Positions 25,098 to 35,951 of a stretch of DNA of 64,000 bases are shown here, one piece after another. Positions within the stretch are counted from its first letter, which is position 1. Every line of letters starts with the position of its first letter. The stretch lies in the NCBI GenBank assembly GCA_965200525.1, contig OZ241368.1:5456001-5520000 (forward strand), in the 5' to 3' direction. Made by a program: the position numbers and the translations under genes. The notes beneath the pieces were generated by a model. It saw only the letters and a list, made by a program, of their open reading frames with translations, searched no databases and was not told where the DNA came from. This DNA is from JANNPJ01 sp965200525 (lineage in GTDB: Bacteria > Actinomycetota > Actinomycetes > Actinomycetales > Kineosporiaceae).

Positions 25098-26240
25098 GTG
25101 TCGACCTCAGTGACCTCCACCTCCTCGGAAGCTGTGCTGGCCCGGCTGCCGCTGCGCGACGACCTGCGCGGCAAGGTGCCCTACGGTGCCCCGCAGCTCG
25201 ATGTCGGCGTCCGGCTGAACACCAACGAGAACAGCCACGACGTGCCCGACGAGGTGATCGCCGCGATCGTGGACGCCGTCCGGCAGCAGGCCAAGCACCT
25301 CAACCGTTACCCGGACCGCGAGTTCACCGCTCTGCGCGAGGACCTGGCCGCCTACCTGGGGCACGACCTCGAGGCGGCTCAGCTGTGGGCCGGCAACGGC
25401 TCGAACGAGGTGCTCCAGCACGTGCTGCAGGCCTTCGGCGGACCCGGCCGCACCGCGCTCGGCTTCACCCCGTCGTACTCGATGCACCCGATCATCAGCA
25501 CCGGCACCGGCGCGACCTGGGTCGACGGCCTGCGGGGCCGGCTCGGCGCCGTCCCCAACGCGACCGACCCCGAGCAGTTCAACCTGCACGCCGAGGAGAC
25601 GGTCGAGCAGATTCGCCGGCACCGGCCCGACGTCACGTTCCTCTGTTCGCCCAACAACCCGACCGGGACGTCGCTCGACCTGGACGTCGTGACCGCCGCC
25701 TACGAGGCCACCGACGGCATCGTGGTGGTCGACGAGGCCTACGCCGAGTTCGCCCGGCCGGGCACGGTCAGCGCGCTCAGCCTGCTGCCCGGGCGCGAGC
25801 GGCTGGTCGTGACCCGCACCATGAGCAAGGCGTTCGCCCTGGCCGGGGCCCGGGTCGGTTACCTGGCGGCAGATCCGGCGGTGATCGACGCGCTGCGCCT
25901 GGTCCGGCTGCCGTACCACCTCTCGTCGCTCACCCAAGCCGCGGCCCGGGCCGCGCTCTGGCACTCCGACCTGCTGCTGGACACCGTCGAGGAGATCAAG
26001 GCCCAGCGCGACCGGATCGTCGACGCGCTGCACGAGCTCGACCTGCCGCCGGCCCCCAGCGACGCCAACTTCGTCCTGTTCGGTGGCCTCGACGATCAGA
26101 AGGCGATCTGGCGCTCGCTGCTCTCGCGCGGGGTGCTGGTCCGCGACGTCGATCTGCCCGGGTATCTTCGGGTGACCGCCGGCACCGAGGCCGAGACGAC
26201 CACGTTCCTCGACGCGCTGGCCGACTCCCTGCTCGACTGA
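25098..26240 (+). CDS. hisC: Histidinol-phosphate aminotransferase HisC
   Basis: HisC is the PLP-dependent transaminase that converts imidazole-acetol phosphate to histidinol phosphate. The 380-residue protein shows LNTNENSH, AGNGSNEVL, CSPNNPTGT, VDEAYAEF, the PLP lysine in TMSKAFALAGARVGY, and the C-terminal YLRVTAGT arginine motif. The start is a GTG on an apparently leaderless message. hisB follows after 40 bases with AAGG-type binding sequence, so the two form an operon. Confidence 0.96.
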   Translation: MSTSVTSTSSEAVLARLPLRDDLRGKVPYGAPQLDVGVRLNTNENSHDVPDEVIAAIVDAVRQQAKHLNRYPDREFTALREDLAAYLGHDLEAAQLWAGNGSNEVLQHVLQAFGGPGRTALGFTPSYSMHPIISTGTGATWVDGLRGRLGAVPNATDPEQFNLHAEETVEQIRRHRPDVTFLCSPNNPTGTSLDLDVVTAAYEATDGIVVVDEAYAEFARPGTVSALSLLPGRERLVVTRTMSKAFALAGARVGYLAADPAVIDALRLVRLPYHLSSLTQAAARAALWHSDLLLDTVEEIKAQRDRIVDALHELDLPPAPSDANFVLFGGLDDQKAIWRSLLSRGVLVRDVDLPGYLRVTAGTEAETTTFLDALADSLLD

Positions 26241-26280
26241 GCGCTGCGAACCAGCCCGACGACACGAAGAAGGATCACTG

Positions 26281-26880
26281 ATGGCGCGGACGGCGCGGAT
26301 CGAACGCACCACCAAGGAGTCCAGCGTCGTCGTCGAGGTCGACCTCGACGGCACCGGCCGGGCCCAGATCTCCACCGGGGTCGGCTTCTACGACCACATG
26401 CTGACCAGCCTGTCCAAGCACTCGCTGATCGACCTGGCGGTGACCGCCACCGGTGACCTGCACATCGACGCCCACCACACGGTCGAGGACGTCGCGATCG
26501 TGCTCGGCGACGCGCTGCGCGAGGCCCTGGGCGACAAGGCCGGCGTCCGCCGGTTCGGCGACGCCGTGGTGCCGCTGGACGAGGCGCTCGTCCAGGCCGT
26601 CGTCGATGTCTCCGGCCGGCCCTACTGCGTGCACACCGGCGAGCCCGAGGGGCAGCAGTACGTCGTGATCGGCGGCAACTACGTCGGCTCGCTGACCCGG
26701 CACGTGCTCGAGACGCTGGCCTTCCACGCCCAGATCGCCCTGCACGTGCGGGTTCTGGGCGGCCGCGACCCGCACCACATCGTGGAGGCCCAGTTCAAAG
26801 CCCTGGCCCGAGCCCTCCGCACCGCGGTGGAACCCGATCCCCGGGTCACCGGCATCCCCAGCACCAAGGGCTCCCTCTAA
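26281..26880 (+). CDS. hisB: Imidazoleglycerol-phosphate dehydratase HisB
   Basis: This manganese enzyme dehydrates imidazoleglycerol phosphate. It is monofunctional, 199 residues, with the paired metal motifs DAHHTVED and DPHHIVEA and the GVGFYDHML motif. AAGAAGG lies about 7 bases before the ATG. Its TAA stop overlaps by two bases the TAG stop of the convergent LysR gene, so no intergenic terminator exists between them. Confidence 0.97.
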   Translation: MARTARIERTTKESSVVVEVDLDGTGRAQISTGVGFYDHMLTSLSKHSLIDLAVTATGDLHIDAHHTVEDVAIVLGDALREALGDKAGVRRFGDAVVPLDEALVQAVVDVSGRPYCVHTGEPEGQQYVVIGGNYVGSLTRHVLETLAFHAQIALHVRVLGGRDPHHIVEAQFKALARALRTAVEPDPRVTGIPSTKGSL

Positions 26881-27824
26881 CCCAGGGCTGGAGTGGCGAT
26901 CAGCTCGGTGCCGAGGGGGAGCTTGCCGGTGGCGGCGGCGTTGTGCAGGTACTCCATCAGGGCCTGCTGAAGCTCGCGGGCGGCGCGGGAGGGTTCCGCG
27001 CCCCGGCGGTGAGCCAGGCCGATGGTGCGCGACAGCCCGGGGGAGGCGATCGGCGTCACGCGGTGGGTCGAGCGGCCGGCGACCACCGTGCTCGGCAGCA
27101 CGGCCAGCCCCAGACCGGCCTCGACCATGCTGAGCACGGCGTCCATCTCACCGCCCTCCACGGCCAGGGTCGGTACGAAACCGGCCTTGCGGCAGGCCCC
27201 GACGGTGACCTCGCGCAGGTCGTATCCGGGGCGGAACATCACCAGGGGCCGACCGCGCAGTTGCGCGATCGAGATCGGCCGCCCGTCGGTCGGGGCCGGC
27301 TCGTTGATCGAAGAGACCACCACCAGGTCCTCGCGCAGCAGGGGCGTCGTCACCAGGGCCGGGTCGTCGGCGTGCAGCGGCAGCACCAGCAGGGCCAGGT
27401 CGAGGGCGCCGGCGGCGGTGGCTGCGACCAGGTCGCGGGAACCGCTCTCGTCGATGACCAGCCGGATGCCCGGGTACCGCTGCCGGTAGAGCTTGGCCAC
27501 GGCCGGCAGCAGCCCGGTGAACAGGCTCGGCGGGGCGCCCAGCCGGACCCGCCCGCTGCGCAGTTCGACCAGTTCGCGTACCTCCTGGCGGGCGGTCTCG
27601 ACGTCGGCCGTGATCCGCTGGGCGATGGGCAGCAGGGCCTCGCCGGCCGGGGTCAGGGTGATGTTGCCCCGGACCCGGTCGAACAGGGCCGCGCCGAGTG
27701 ATTTCTCCAACGCCCGGATCTGTTGCGACAGGGACGGCTGGGCGATTTCCAGCTGCTGGGCGGCATGGGTGAAGTGCCTGGTCTCGGCGACTGTGAGGAA
27801 GTACACGAGCTGCTGTAACTGCAC
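26877..27824 (-). CDS. LysR family transcriptional regulator, divergent from sdhCAB
   Basis: The 315-residue LysR-type regulator has an N-terminal winged helix-turn-helix (QLVYFLTVAETRHFTHAA, PSLSQQIRALEKSLG, LFDRVRGNITLTPAGE) and a C-terminal effector domain from about 90. LysR proteins commonly control the divergently transcribed neighbour, so regulation of sdhCAB in response to a small carboxylate is a reasonable inference. The GTG start has TAAACT 6 bases upstream on its strand, indicating a leaderless message. It converges tail-to-tail with hisB. Confidence 0.92.
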   Translation of the reverse strand: MQLQQLVYFLTVAETRHFTHAAQQLEIAQPSLSQQIRALEKSLGAALFDRVRGNITLTPAGEALLPIAQRITADVETARQEVRELVELRSGRVRLGAPPSLFTGLLPAVAKLYRQRYPGIRLVIDESGSRDLVAATAAGALDLALLVLPLHADDPALVTTPLLREDLVVVSSINEPAPTDGRPISIAQLRGRPLVMFRPGYDLREVTVGACRKAGFVPTLAVEGGEMDAVLSMVEAGLGLAVLPSTVVAGRSTHRVTPIASPGLSRTIGLAHRRGAEPSRAARELQQALMEYLHNAAATGKLPLGTELIATPALG

Positions 27825-27919
27825 CGGACCAGTTTACCGCTAGCAGTAGTCACAGCCTATGGAGAGCCAACGTTACATCTCTTGGACCTACCGGGTACCG
27901 GTGACCTACCTTGCCGTTT
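27825..27919. promoter_or_regulatory. Divergent LysR/sdhC promoter region
   Basis: For LysR (minus strand) TAAACT at 27831-27836 is 6 bases from its GTG. For sdhC, TTGGAC (27882-27887) and TACCTT (27907-27912) lie 19 bases apart, with the GTG at 27920 exactly 7 bases further. The inverted repeat TTGCC-N6-GGCAA (27911-27926) covers the sdhC start. Binding of the LysR protein here is inferred, not shown. Confidence 0.5.
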
Positions 27920-28633
27920 GTGGCAACTGTGACTCGCTCTCCCGGTGCCGGCCGGGCGGCCCGGCCGAGCTCGATCGGCACGCTCTACCGGTCCACGATC
28001 GGCAAGAAGATCGTGATGGCCGTGTCCGGCCTGCTGATGCTGGCCTTCGTCGTGGTCCACATGCTCGGCAACCTGAAGATCTTCTTCGGCGAGCACGACT
28101 TCGACTCCTACGCCCACTGGCTGCGCACCATCGGCGAGCCGATCGTGCACGAGACCTGGTACCTGTGGGTCCAGCGGACCGTGCTCACGGTGGCCCTGGT
28201 CGCGCACATTTGGGCGGCGGCGTCACTGTCCCGGCAGGACCTGAGGGCCCGCCCGATCGGGTACCAGGGTCGGCGTCGCGGTGGTTACGCCACCAGCACG
28301 ATGCGCTGGGGCGGCGTCATCCTGCTGCTGTTCATCGTTTACCACATCCTTGACCTGACGATGGGCGTGGCCAACCCGGGCGACCAGGACGCCGGGCCGT
28401 ACGCCCGCGTGGTCGCCGACTTCAACATCTGGTACATCACGCTGTTCTACGTGATCGCGATGCTCGCGCTCTGCCTGCACATCTGGCACGGGCTGTGGAG
28501 CGCGGCCAACACGCTCGGGGTCAGCGCGGCCACCACCAACGCCTACCGGACGATCGCGAGCGTGGTCGCGGTCGCCATCACCGTGGGCTTCCTGATCGTT
28601 CCGTTCGGCGTCATCGTGGGTTGGGTGGGTTGA
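27920..28633 (+). CDS. sdhC: Succinate dehydrogenase cytochrome b subunit SdhC
   Basis: This is the membrane anchor of a three-subunit succinate:quinone oxidoreductase, 237 residues with five membrane segments (about 29-50, 82-104, 125-147, 168-190, 206-232). Histidines in or next to them (VVHML, VAHIW, VYHIL, LHIWHGLW) fit heme b ligands of the one-polypeptide anchor type. GTG 27920 is preferred to the TTG at 27911 because of the -10 box 7 bases upstream. sdhA starts 5 bases after the stop. Confidence 0.92.
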   Translation: MATVTRSPGAGRAARPSSIGTLYRSTIGKKIVMAVSGLLMLAFVVVHMLGNLKIFFGEHDFDSYAHWLRTIGEPIVHETWYLWVQRTVLTVALVAHIWAAASLSRQDLRARPIGYQGRRRGGYATSTMRWGGVILLLFIVYHILDLTMGVANPGDQDAGPYARVVADFNIWYITLFYVIAMLALCLHIWHGLWSAANTLGVSAATTNAYRTIASVVAVAITVGFLIVPFGVIVGWVG

Positions 28634-28638
28634 GCATC

Positions 28639-30593
<1,955 letters not shown>

Positions 30594-30597
<4 letters not shown>

Positions 30598-31340
30598 AAC
30601 TGAAACTGCGCATCTGGCGGCAGAAGAACAGTGCCGACGACGGGGCGATGGTCGGGTACGAGATCGACGAGATCACCCCCGACATGTCCTTCCTGGAGAT
30701 GCTCGACACGCTGAACGAGAAGCTCACCCTCGACGGTGAGGACCCGGTGGCGTTCGACCACGACTGCCGCGAGGGGATCTGCGGCTCCTGCAGCCTGATG
30801 ATCGACGGCCAGGCCCACGGCCCGGTGCAGACGACCACCTGCCAGCTGCAGATGCGCAGCTTCGCCGACGGCGACGAGATCGTGATCGAGCCCTGGCGGG
30901 CCCGGGCCTTCCCGGTGATCAAGGATCTGATCGTCGACCGCTCGGCCCTCGACCGGATCATCGGGGCCGGCGGCTACATCACCTCGCCGACCGGGGCCGC
31001 GCCCGACGCCAACGCCACCCCGGTGCCCAAGCCGGACGCCGACAGCGCCTTCGAGAACGCCACCTGCATCGGCTGCGGAGCCTGCGTGGCCGCCTGCCCG
31101 AACGGCTCGGCCACGCTGTTCACCTCGGCCAAGGTCGCTCACCTGAACCTGCTGCCGCAGGGGCAGCCGGAGCGCGAGACCCGGGTGCTGAACATGGTCG
31201 GGCAGATGGACGACGAGGGTTTCGGTGGCTGCACCAACACCGGGATGTGCACGGTGTCGTGCCCGAAGGAGATCCCGTTCATCAGCATCGCCAACCTGAA
31301 CCGGGAGTACCGCCGGGCCGTCCGGTCGAACCGCGGCTGA
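30594..31340 (+). CDS. sdhB: Succinate dehydrogenase iron-sulfur subunit SdhB
   Basis: The 248-residue subunit carries three Fe-S clusters. The plant-ferredoxin-like [2Fe-2S] site is CREGICGSC with a downstream Cys, the [4Fe-4S] site CIGCGACVAACP, and the [3Fe-4S] site CTNTGMCTVSCP. It passes electrons from SdhA to quinone in the membrane anchor. Its start overlaps sdhA. hisH follows after 44 bases with its own promoter box. Confidence 0.97.
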
Positions 31341-31372
31341 CCGCCGGTGCCGGGGCAGGGGCGGGTTTTCCG

Positions 31373-31378
31373 TAAGCT
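31373..31378 (+). promoter_or_regulatory. -10 box of leaderless hisH
   Basis: TAAGCT lies 6 bases before the ATG at 31385. This supports the ATG rather than the in-frame GTG at 31379. Confidence 0.5.
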
Positions 31379-31384
31379 GTGTCC

Positions 31385-32032
31385 ATGACCAAGCCGGATG
31401 TCGTTGTGCTCGACTACGGGTCGGGCAACGTCCGATCCGCTGTGCGGGCGCTGGAGCGGGCCGGCGCCGAGGTCCGGCTGACCGCCGACTTCGACGCCGC
31501 GCAGCACTGTGACGGCCTGGTCGTGCCTGGCGTCGGCGCGTTCGCGTCGGTGGCCGAAGGGCTGCGGGCGGTCGGCGGGCACCGGATCGTCGGCCGGCGG
31601 CTGGCCGGGGGCCGGCCCGTGCTCGGCATCTGCGTCGGGCTGCAGGTGATGTTCGAGCGCTCCGTCGAGTTCGGCCGCGACGACGTCGAAGGGCTGGGCG
31701 AGTGGCCGGGCACAGTCGAGCTGCTGCCGGCCAACGTCGTCCCGCACATGGGCTGGAACACGGTCGACCCGGCCGCCGGTTCGGCGCTGTTCGCCGGGGT
31801 CGAACGGGAGCGGTTCTACTTCGTGCACTCCTACGGCGTCCAGAAGTGGGAGCTGCCCTCGCCCGGCGACCCGCAGGCGGTGCTGACGCCGCCGCTGGTC
31901 ACCTGGGCCGAGCACGGCGCCCGGTTCGTGGCCGCGGTCGAGAACGGCCCGCTGACCGCGACCCAGTTCCACCCCGAGAAGTCCGGGGACGCAGGGGCCC
32001 AGCTGCTGCGCAACTGGCTCGGAACGCTGTAG
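31385..32032 (+). CDS. hisH: Imidazole glycerol phosphate synthase glutaminase subunit HisH
   Basis: HisH is the class I glutamine amidotransferase that feeds ammonia to HisF. The 215-residue protein shows LDYGSGNVRSA, PGVGAF, the nucleophile motif GICVGLQVMF, and FHPEKSG with the catalytic His-Glu. It resumes the histidine pathway after the sdhCAB operon. hisF is not in the window. The next gene, a YciO-type protein, separates it from hisA. Confidence 0.95.
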   Translation: MTKPDVVVLDYGSGNVRSAVRALERAGAEVRLTADFDAAQHCDGLVVPGVGAFASVAEGLRAVGGHRIVGRRLAGGRPVLGICVGLQVMFERSVEFGRDDVEGLGEWPGTVELLPANVVPHMGWNTVDPAAGSALFAGVERERFYFVHSYGVQKWELPSPGDPQAVLTPPLVTWAEHGARFVAAVENGPLTATQFHPEKSGDAGAQLLRNWLGTL

Positions 32033-32049
32033 TGCCGCTCGCCCGGGCC

Positions 32050-32055
32050 TAGGAT
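32050..32055 (+). promoter_or_regulatory. -10 box of leaderless YciO gene
   Basis: TAGGAT lies 7 bases before the ATG at 32063, with no Shine-Dalgarno. Confidence 0.55.
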
Positions 32056-32062
32056 TCGCGGC

Positions 32063-32683
32063 ATGGCCCGGTACTTCGACGTCCACCCCGACAACCCGCA
32101 ACCGCGCGCGATCAGCCAGGTGGTCGAGCTGATCCGGGGCGGCGGCCTGATCGCCTACCCGACCGACTCCTGCTACGCCCTCGGCAGCCAGTTGCGCAAC
32201 CGGGCGGGCCTGGACCGGATCCGTGAGATCCGCAAGCTCGACGACAAGCACCACTTCACCCTGGTGTGCGCCGACTTCGCTCAGGTGGGCCAGTTCGTGA
32301 AGGTCAGCAACGCGGTGTTCCGGCTGGTCAAGGCCTCGACCCCGGGCAGCTACACGTTCATCCTGCCGGCCACCAAGGAGGTGCCGCGGCAGTTGTTGCA
32401 CCCCAAGAAGCAGACCGTCGGCGTCCGGCTGCCCAAGCACACGGTGACCCAGGCGCTGCTGGCCGAGCTGGGCGAGCCGCTGCTGTCGAGCACCCTGCTG
32501 CTGCCCGGCGACGAGGAGCCGATGACCCAGGGCTGGGAGATCAAGGAACGCCTCGACCACCAGCTCGACGCCGTCCTCGACTCCGGTGACTGCGGCCTGG
32601 AGCCGACCACGGTGATCGACCTGTCCGGCGACGAGCCGCAGATCCTGCGCCGGGGGGCGGGCGACGTGTCCCGGTTCGAGTAG
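32063..32683 (+). CDS. Sua5/YciO/YrdC family protein
   Basis: The 206-residue YrdC-fold protein is closest to the YciO branch: GGLIAYPTDSCYALG, IREIRKLDDKHHFTLVCADF, the GSYTFILPAT motif and VGVRLPKH. The superfamily includes threonylcarbamoyl-AMP synthases of tRNA t6A modification, but the YciO branch has no settled essential role, so substrate is uncertain. It is leaderless and lies between hisH and hisA. Confidence 0.87.
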   Translation: MARYFDVHPDNPQPRAISQVVELIRGGGLIAYPTDSCYALGSQLRNRAGLDRIREIRKLDDKHHFTLVCADFAQVGQFVKVSNAVFRLVKASTPGSYTFILPATKEVPRQLLHPKKQTVGVRLPKHTVTQALLAELGEPLLSSTLLLPGDEEPMTQGWEIKERLDHQLDAVLDSGDCGLEPTTVIDLSGDEPQILRRGAGDVSRFE

Positions 32684-32691
32684 CGTTCGTC

Positions 32692-32773
32692 CGGCCCGAA
32701 AACCTCGACGGCCCGAAAACCTCGACGGCCCGAAAACCTCGACGGCCAGAACCCCGATGGCCAGAACCCCGAT
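32692..32773 (+). repeat. Two adjoining tandem repeats before hisA
   Basis: Three exact copies of the 17-mer CGGCCCGAAAACCTCGA (32692-32742) run directly into two exact copies of the related 15-mer GGCCAGAACCCCGAT (32744-32773). The array fills most of the gap before hisA and supplies two spurious in-frame ATGs (32757, 32772). Confidence 0.95.
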
Positions 32774-32786
32774 GGAAGGCTCCGCG

Positions 32787-33542
32787 ATGACCGACCCGAC
32801 AACCGCCGTCCCCCGGTTGGAGCTGCTGCCCGCCGTCGACGTCAGCGACGGTCAGGCGGTCCGGCTCGTCCAGGGCGAAGCCGGCAGCGAGACCGGTTAC
32901 GGCGACCCGCTGGAGGCCGCGCTGGCCTGGCAGCAGGCCGGCGCCGAGTGGATCCACCTGGTCGACCTGGACGCCGCGTTCGGCCGCGGGTCCAACCGCG
33001 AGCTCCTGGCCGGGGTGGTCGCCCAGGTCAGCGCGCTCGGCGTCAAGGTCGAGATGTCCGGCGGCATCCGGGACGACGCGAGCCTGGACGCCGCGATGGC
33101 GACCGGCTGCGCCCGGGTCAACCTCGGCACCGCCGCCCTGGAGGACCCGGACTGGACCCGGGACGCGATCAAGCGGTTCGGCGACCGGATCGCGGTCGGC
33201 CTCGACGTGCGCGGCACCACCCTGGCCGGCCGGGGCTGGACCCGGGAGGGTGGCGACCTGTGGGAGACCCTGGCCCGGCTCGACGACGACGGCTGCGCCC
33301 GGTACGTGGTCACCGACGTGACCAAGGACGGCACTCTGCGCGGCCCGAACCTGGAGCTGCTGCGCGACGTGGCGAGCCGGACCGACAAGCCGGTGGTGGC
33401 CAGCGGTGGCATCTCCAGCCTGGCTGACCTGGTGGCCCTGCGGGCACTGGTACCGCTCGGGGTGGAGGGGGCGATCGTCGGAAAGGCGCTCTACTCGGGG
33501 GCGTTCACCTTGCCGGAGGCCCTGGATGCCGCCGGCCGCTGA
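32787..33542 (+). CDS. hisA: Phosphoribosyl isomerase HisA/PriA
   Basis: This TIM-barrel isomerase acts on ProFAR in histidine synthesis. In actinobacteria the PriA form also isomerises phosphoribosyl anthranilate for tryptophan. The 251-residue protein has LLPAVDVSDGQAVRL, EMSGGIRDD and VVTDVTKDGTLRGPN. AGRGWTREGGDLW carries the Arg and Trp typical of bifunctional PriA. The ATG at 32787 is chosen because GGAAGG lies 7 bases upstream; earlier ATGs lie in the tandem repeats. Confidence 0.94.
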   Translation: MTDPTTAVPRLELLPAVDVSDGQAVRLVQGEAGSETGYGDPLEAALAWQQAGAEWIHLVDLDAAFGRGSNRELLAGVVAQVSALGVKVEMSGGIRDDASLDAAMATGCARVNLGTAALEDPDWTRDAIKRFGDRIAVGLDVRGTTLAGRGWTREGGDLWETLARLDDDGCARYVVTDVTKDGTLRGPNLELLRDVASRTDKPVVASGGISSLADLVALRALVPLGVEGAIVGKALYSGAFTLPEALDAAGR

Positions 33543-34338
33543 CCGCCCCGGCGACCCAGCGCCGGACCCGGGCCCGACGGTGGCCGCGGCCGGGGTTCGG
33601 CCGGGCGACTCGGCCGGGGTGCCCTGGTCGGGCCGAACGCTCACCGCGCAGCCGTTCGCCGGTGACGACGGGACGGGCGATCCGGGCCTGATCGCCGCCC
33701 TGACCGGCTGGGACGCCGGCACCCTGGGCCTGGTCGACGTCGTCCGGGCCTGGGCCCCGACCCGGGTGATGGTGCCGATCGTGGCCGTCCTGGGCGAGGA
33801 CGACGACCTGCGCTCGGCCGCGGCCCACGGCCAGGGCGACAAGAGCGCCGACATGGCCCTGGTCACGGTCACCGGCCGGGACGGACGCCGGGTGCTGCCG
33901 GTGTTCAGCAGCACGGCGGCGCTGGCCGAGTGGGACGGCGCGGCCCGGCCGGTCCCGGTCGAGGCGGCCCGGGCGGCCCAGGCGGCCGTCCTGGAGGGTT
34001 GCGACGTGATCACGATCGACCTGGCCGGGCCGATCACCTGCGCCCTGCCGCGCCCGGTGGTCTGGGCCGTCGCGCAGGGCCGGGACTGGCTGCCGCCGGC
34101 CGAGGACCCGCAGGTGCTGGCGGCCGTGGCCGGGATCGCCGCCGCCGTGCCGGGGCTGGCCGCGCACCGCTGCGAGCCGGACGGCGACACCGGGCTGAAC
34201 GTCGTCCTAGGCCTGCCCCCGGGCCTGGCTCAGGAGCAGCTCGAGCAGGTCGCCGGCCGGATGTCGCAGTTGCTGGCCGGTGACGACCTGATCGCCGAGC
34301 GGGCCGACGCTCTGCGCCTCACCGTCCGCCCCGTCTGA
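33526..34338 (+). CDS. SseB-like N-terminal domain protein
   Basis: The 270-residue protein contains an SseB-type domain (PIVAVLGED, DKSADMALVTVTGRDGRRVLPVFSS, ALAEWD) and a helical C-terminal part. The function in actinobacteria is unknown; a gene of this family after hisA is a common actinobacterial arrangement. The ATG overlaps hisA by 17 bases and has GGAGG 6 bases upstream, within hisA. A hairpin follows its stop. Confidence 0.85.
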   Translation: MPPAADRPGDPAPDPGPTVAAAGVRPGDSAGVPWSGRTLTAQPFAGDDGTGDPGLIAALTGWDAGTLGLVDVVRAWAPTRVMVPIVAVLGEDDDLRSAAAHGQGDKSADMALVTVTGRDGRRVLPVFSSTAALAEWDGAARPVPVEAARAAQAAVLEGCDVITIDLAGPITCALPRPVVWAVAQGRDWLPPAEDPQVLAAVAGIAAAVPGLAAHRCEPDGDTGLNVVLGLPPGLAQEQLEQVAGRMSQLLAGDDLIAERADALRLTVRPV

Positions 34339-34362
34339 TTCACGCTCGACTCACGCGATCCG

Positions 34363-34399
34363 GCCGGGATCAGACCCGTCCATGAGGTCAGATCCCGGC
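34363..34399 (+). terminator. Hairpin after the hisA-SseB operon
   Basis: A 14-base inverted repeat with one central mismatch (GCCGGGATCAGACC and GGTCAGATCCCGGC) closes a 9-base loop 25 bases after the SseB stop. There is no T run. It probably ends the his transcript. The rest of the gap to 34589 shows nothing further that I can support. Confidence 0.6.
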
Positions 34400-34589
34400 T
34401 CGATCCGTCGAGCGTCGTGCGCGCAAGCCGGCCGCCCGTAGCGGTCCAGGGTTGTCGGACTGCCCGGGGGCCGGACTCTCCCGCGTCACGGGGACCAGTT
34501 GAGCAGAGTCGTTGGACACGTTCAAGTTACAGGGCCGTTACGGTGAATTTCGGCCCAGGACTGTCGGTGGCCACCGGCAGGATGAGTGC

Positions 34590-35951
34590 ATGTCCGTCGC
34601 TGCCTACCGCTCCGTCCTCGCCCTGCCCGGCGTCCGCCGACTGCTCGCGTTCGCCGTCCTGGCCCGGATCCCGCACGCCGCGGCGAGCGTGGTGCTGACC
34701 CTGTACGTCGTGCTCGGCCTGGGCCGGGGGTACGGCGAGGCCGGGCTGGTCGCGGCGATCTCCACGGTGGGCACGGCGCTGGGCGGGCCGTGGCGGGGCC
34801 GGGCGCTGGACCGGATCGGGCTGCGGCGGGCCCTGCTGCCCTCGGTGCTGGTCGAGGCCGGGGCCTGGGCGGCCACGCCGTTCGCGACCTACCGCGAGCT
34901 GCTGGTGATCGCCTTCGTCGGCGGTCTGCTGTCGGTGCCGACCTTCACCGTGGTCCGCCAGTCGTTGGGTGTGCTGGTGCCGCCCGACCAGCAGCGCACC
35001 GCCTACGCCCTGGACTCGATCGGCACCGAGATCACGTTCATGGCCGGCCCCACCCTCGGCGTGCTGCTGGTCACCCAGTGGTCGACCACGGGCACGGTCC
35101 TGACCGTCGGTGCGGCTCTGGCGGCGGCCGGTCTCGGGCTGATGATCTTCAACCCGCCGACCCGGACCGTCACCGAGCCTGGAGTGGGCACCCAGCCGGC
35201 AGTGAGCACCGAGCCGGCGGTGAGCACCGAGTCCGGGGGGAGCGGGGCCGCCGGAGATCCCCGGCCGAACCGGACGTTGCTGCTCGACCCGGCGCTGCTG
35301 GCGGTGCTGGCCGCCACTGTGGGGGTGCTGGCCGTGCTGGCCGGGACGGACGTCTCGATCGTGGCCCATCAACGGGCCGCCGGGCAGGTCGGCTCGGCCT
35401 GGATGGTGTTCATCGCCTGGTCCCTGACGTCGATGGTGGGCGGCCTGATCTTCGGGGCGATCCACCGGCCGGTTCCGGTCTACCGGATCCTGCTGGCCCT
35501 GGGGCTGCTGACCATCCCGATGGGGGCCGCCCCGGGCACCTGGGGTCTGGTCCTGGCCATCGTGCCGGCCGGCTTCCTCTGTGCTCCGGCCCTCAGTGCG
35601 ACCGCGGCCGCGATCAGCCGACTGGTCCCCGAGGCCCGGCGCGGTGAGGCGATGGGCTGGTACGGCTCGGCCATGACCATCGGCCTCACCGTCGGCACTC
35701 CGGCGGCCGGCACCGCGATCGACCTGCTCGGGCCCTGGGCCGGGTTCGCCCTTCTGGGCACGCTGGGCAGCGCGGTGGCCGTGATCGGCCTGGCCGTGAC
35801 CGGCCGCTCGAGCGACCGCACGGTTCCGCGGAACCGTCCCGGCCAGGACGACGAGCGGGTCCAGGCTCCGCCCGGCGAGCCGGCCGGTTCGGGGGCGGCC
35901 GGCCGGGGCGAGGTCACGGCCGGGGCGGCGGCGTCGCAGGCACCGGGGTAA
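34590..35951 (+). CDS. MFS transporter
   Basis: The 453-residue major facilitator superfamily protein has about twelve membrane segments in two halves. A charged/Thr-rich central loop (about 195-230) contains short repeats QPAVSTEPAVSTES, and a polar C-terminal tail of about 50 residues follows the last segment. The first loop has the MFS-like GRALDRIGLRR. Substrate is unknown. The ATG at 34590 follows a CAGGAT box by 6 bases; an earlier in-frame start at 34512 adds a non-membrane stretch without family character. Confidence 0.85.
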   Translation: MSVAAYRSVLALPGVRRLLAFAVLARIPHAAASVVLTLYVVLGLGRGYGEAGLVAAISTVGTALGGPWRGRALDRIGLRRALLPSVLVEAGAWAATPFATYRELLVIAFVGGLLSVPTFTVVRQSLGVLVPPDQQRTAYALDSIGTEITFMAGPTLGVLLVTQWSTTGTVLTVGAALAAAGLGLMIFNPPTRTVTEPGVGTQPAVSTEPAVSTESGGSGAAGDPRPNRTLLLDPALLAVLAATVGVLAVLAGTDVSIVAHQRAAGQVGSAWMVFIAWSLTSMVGGLIFGAIHRPVPVYRILLALGLLTIPMGAAPGTWGLVLAIVPAGFLCAPALSATAAAISRLVPEARRGEAMGWYGSAMTIGLTVGTPAAGTAIDLLGPWAGFALLGTLGSAVAVIGLAVTGRSSDRTVPRNRPGQDDERVQAPPGEPAGSGAAGRGEVTAGAAASQAPG

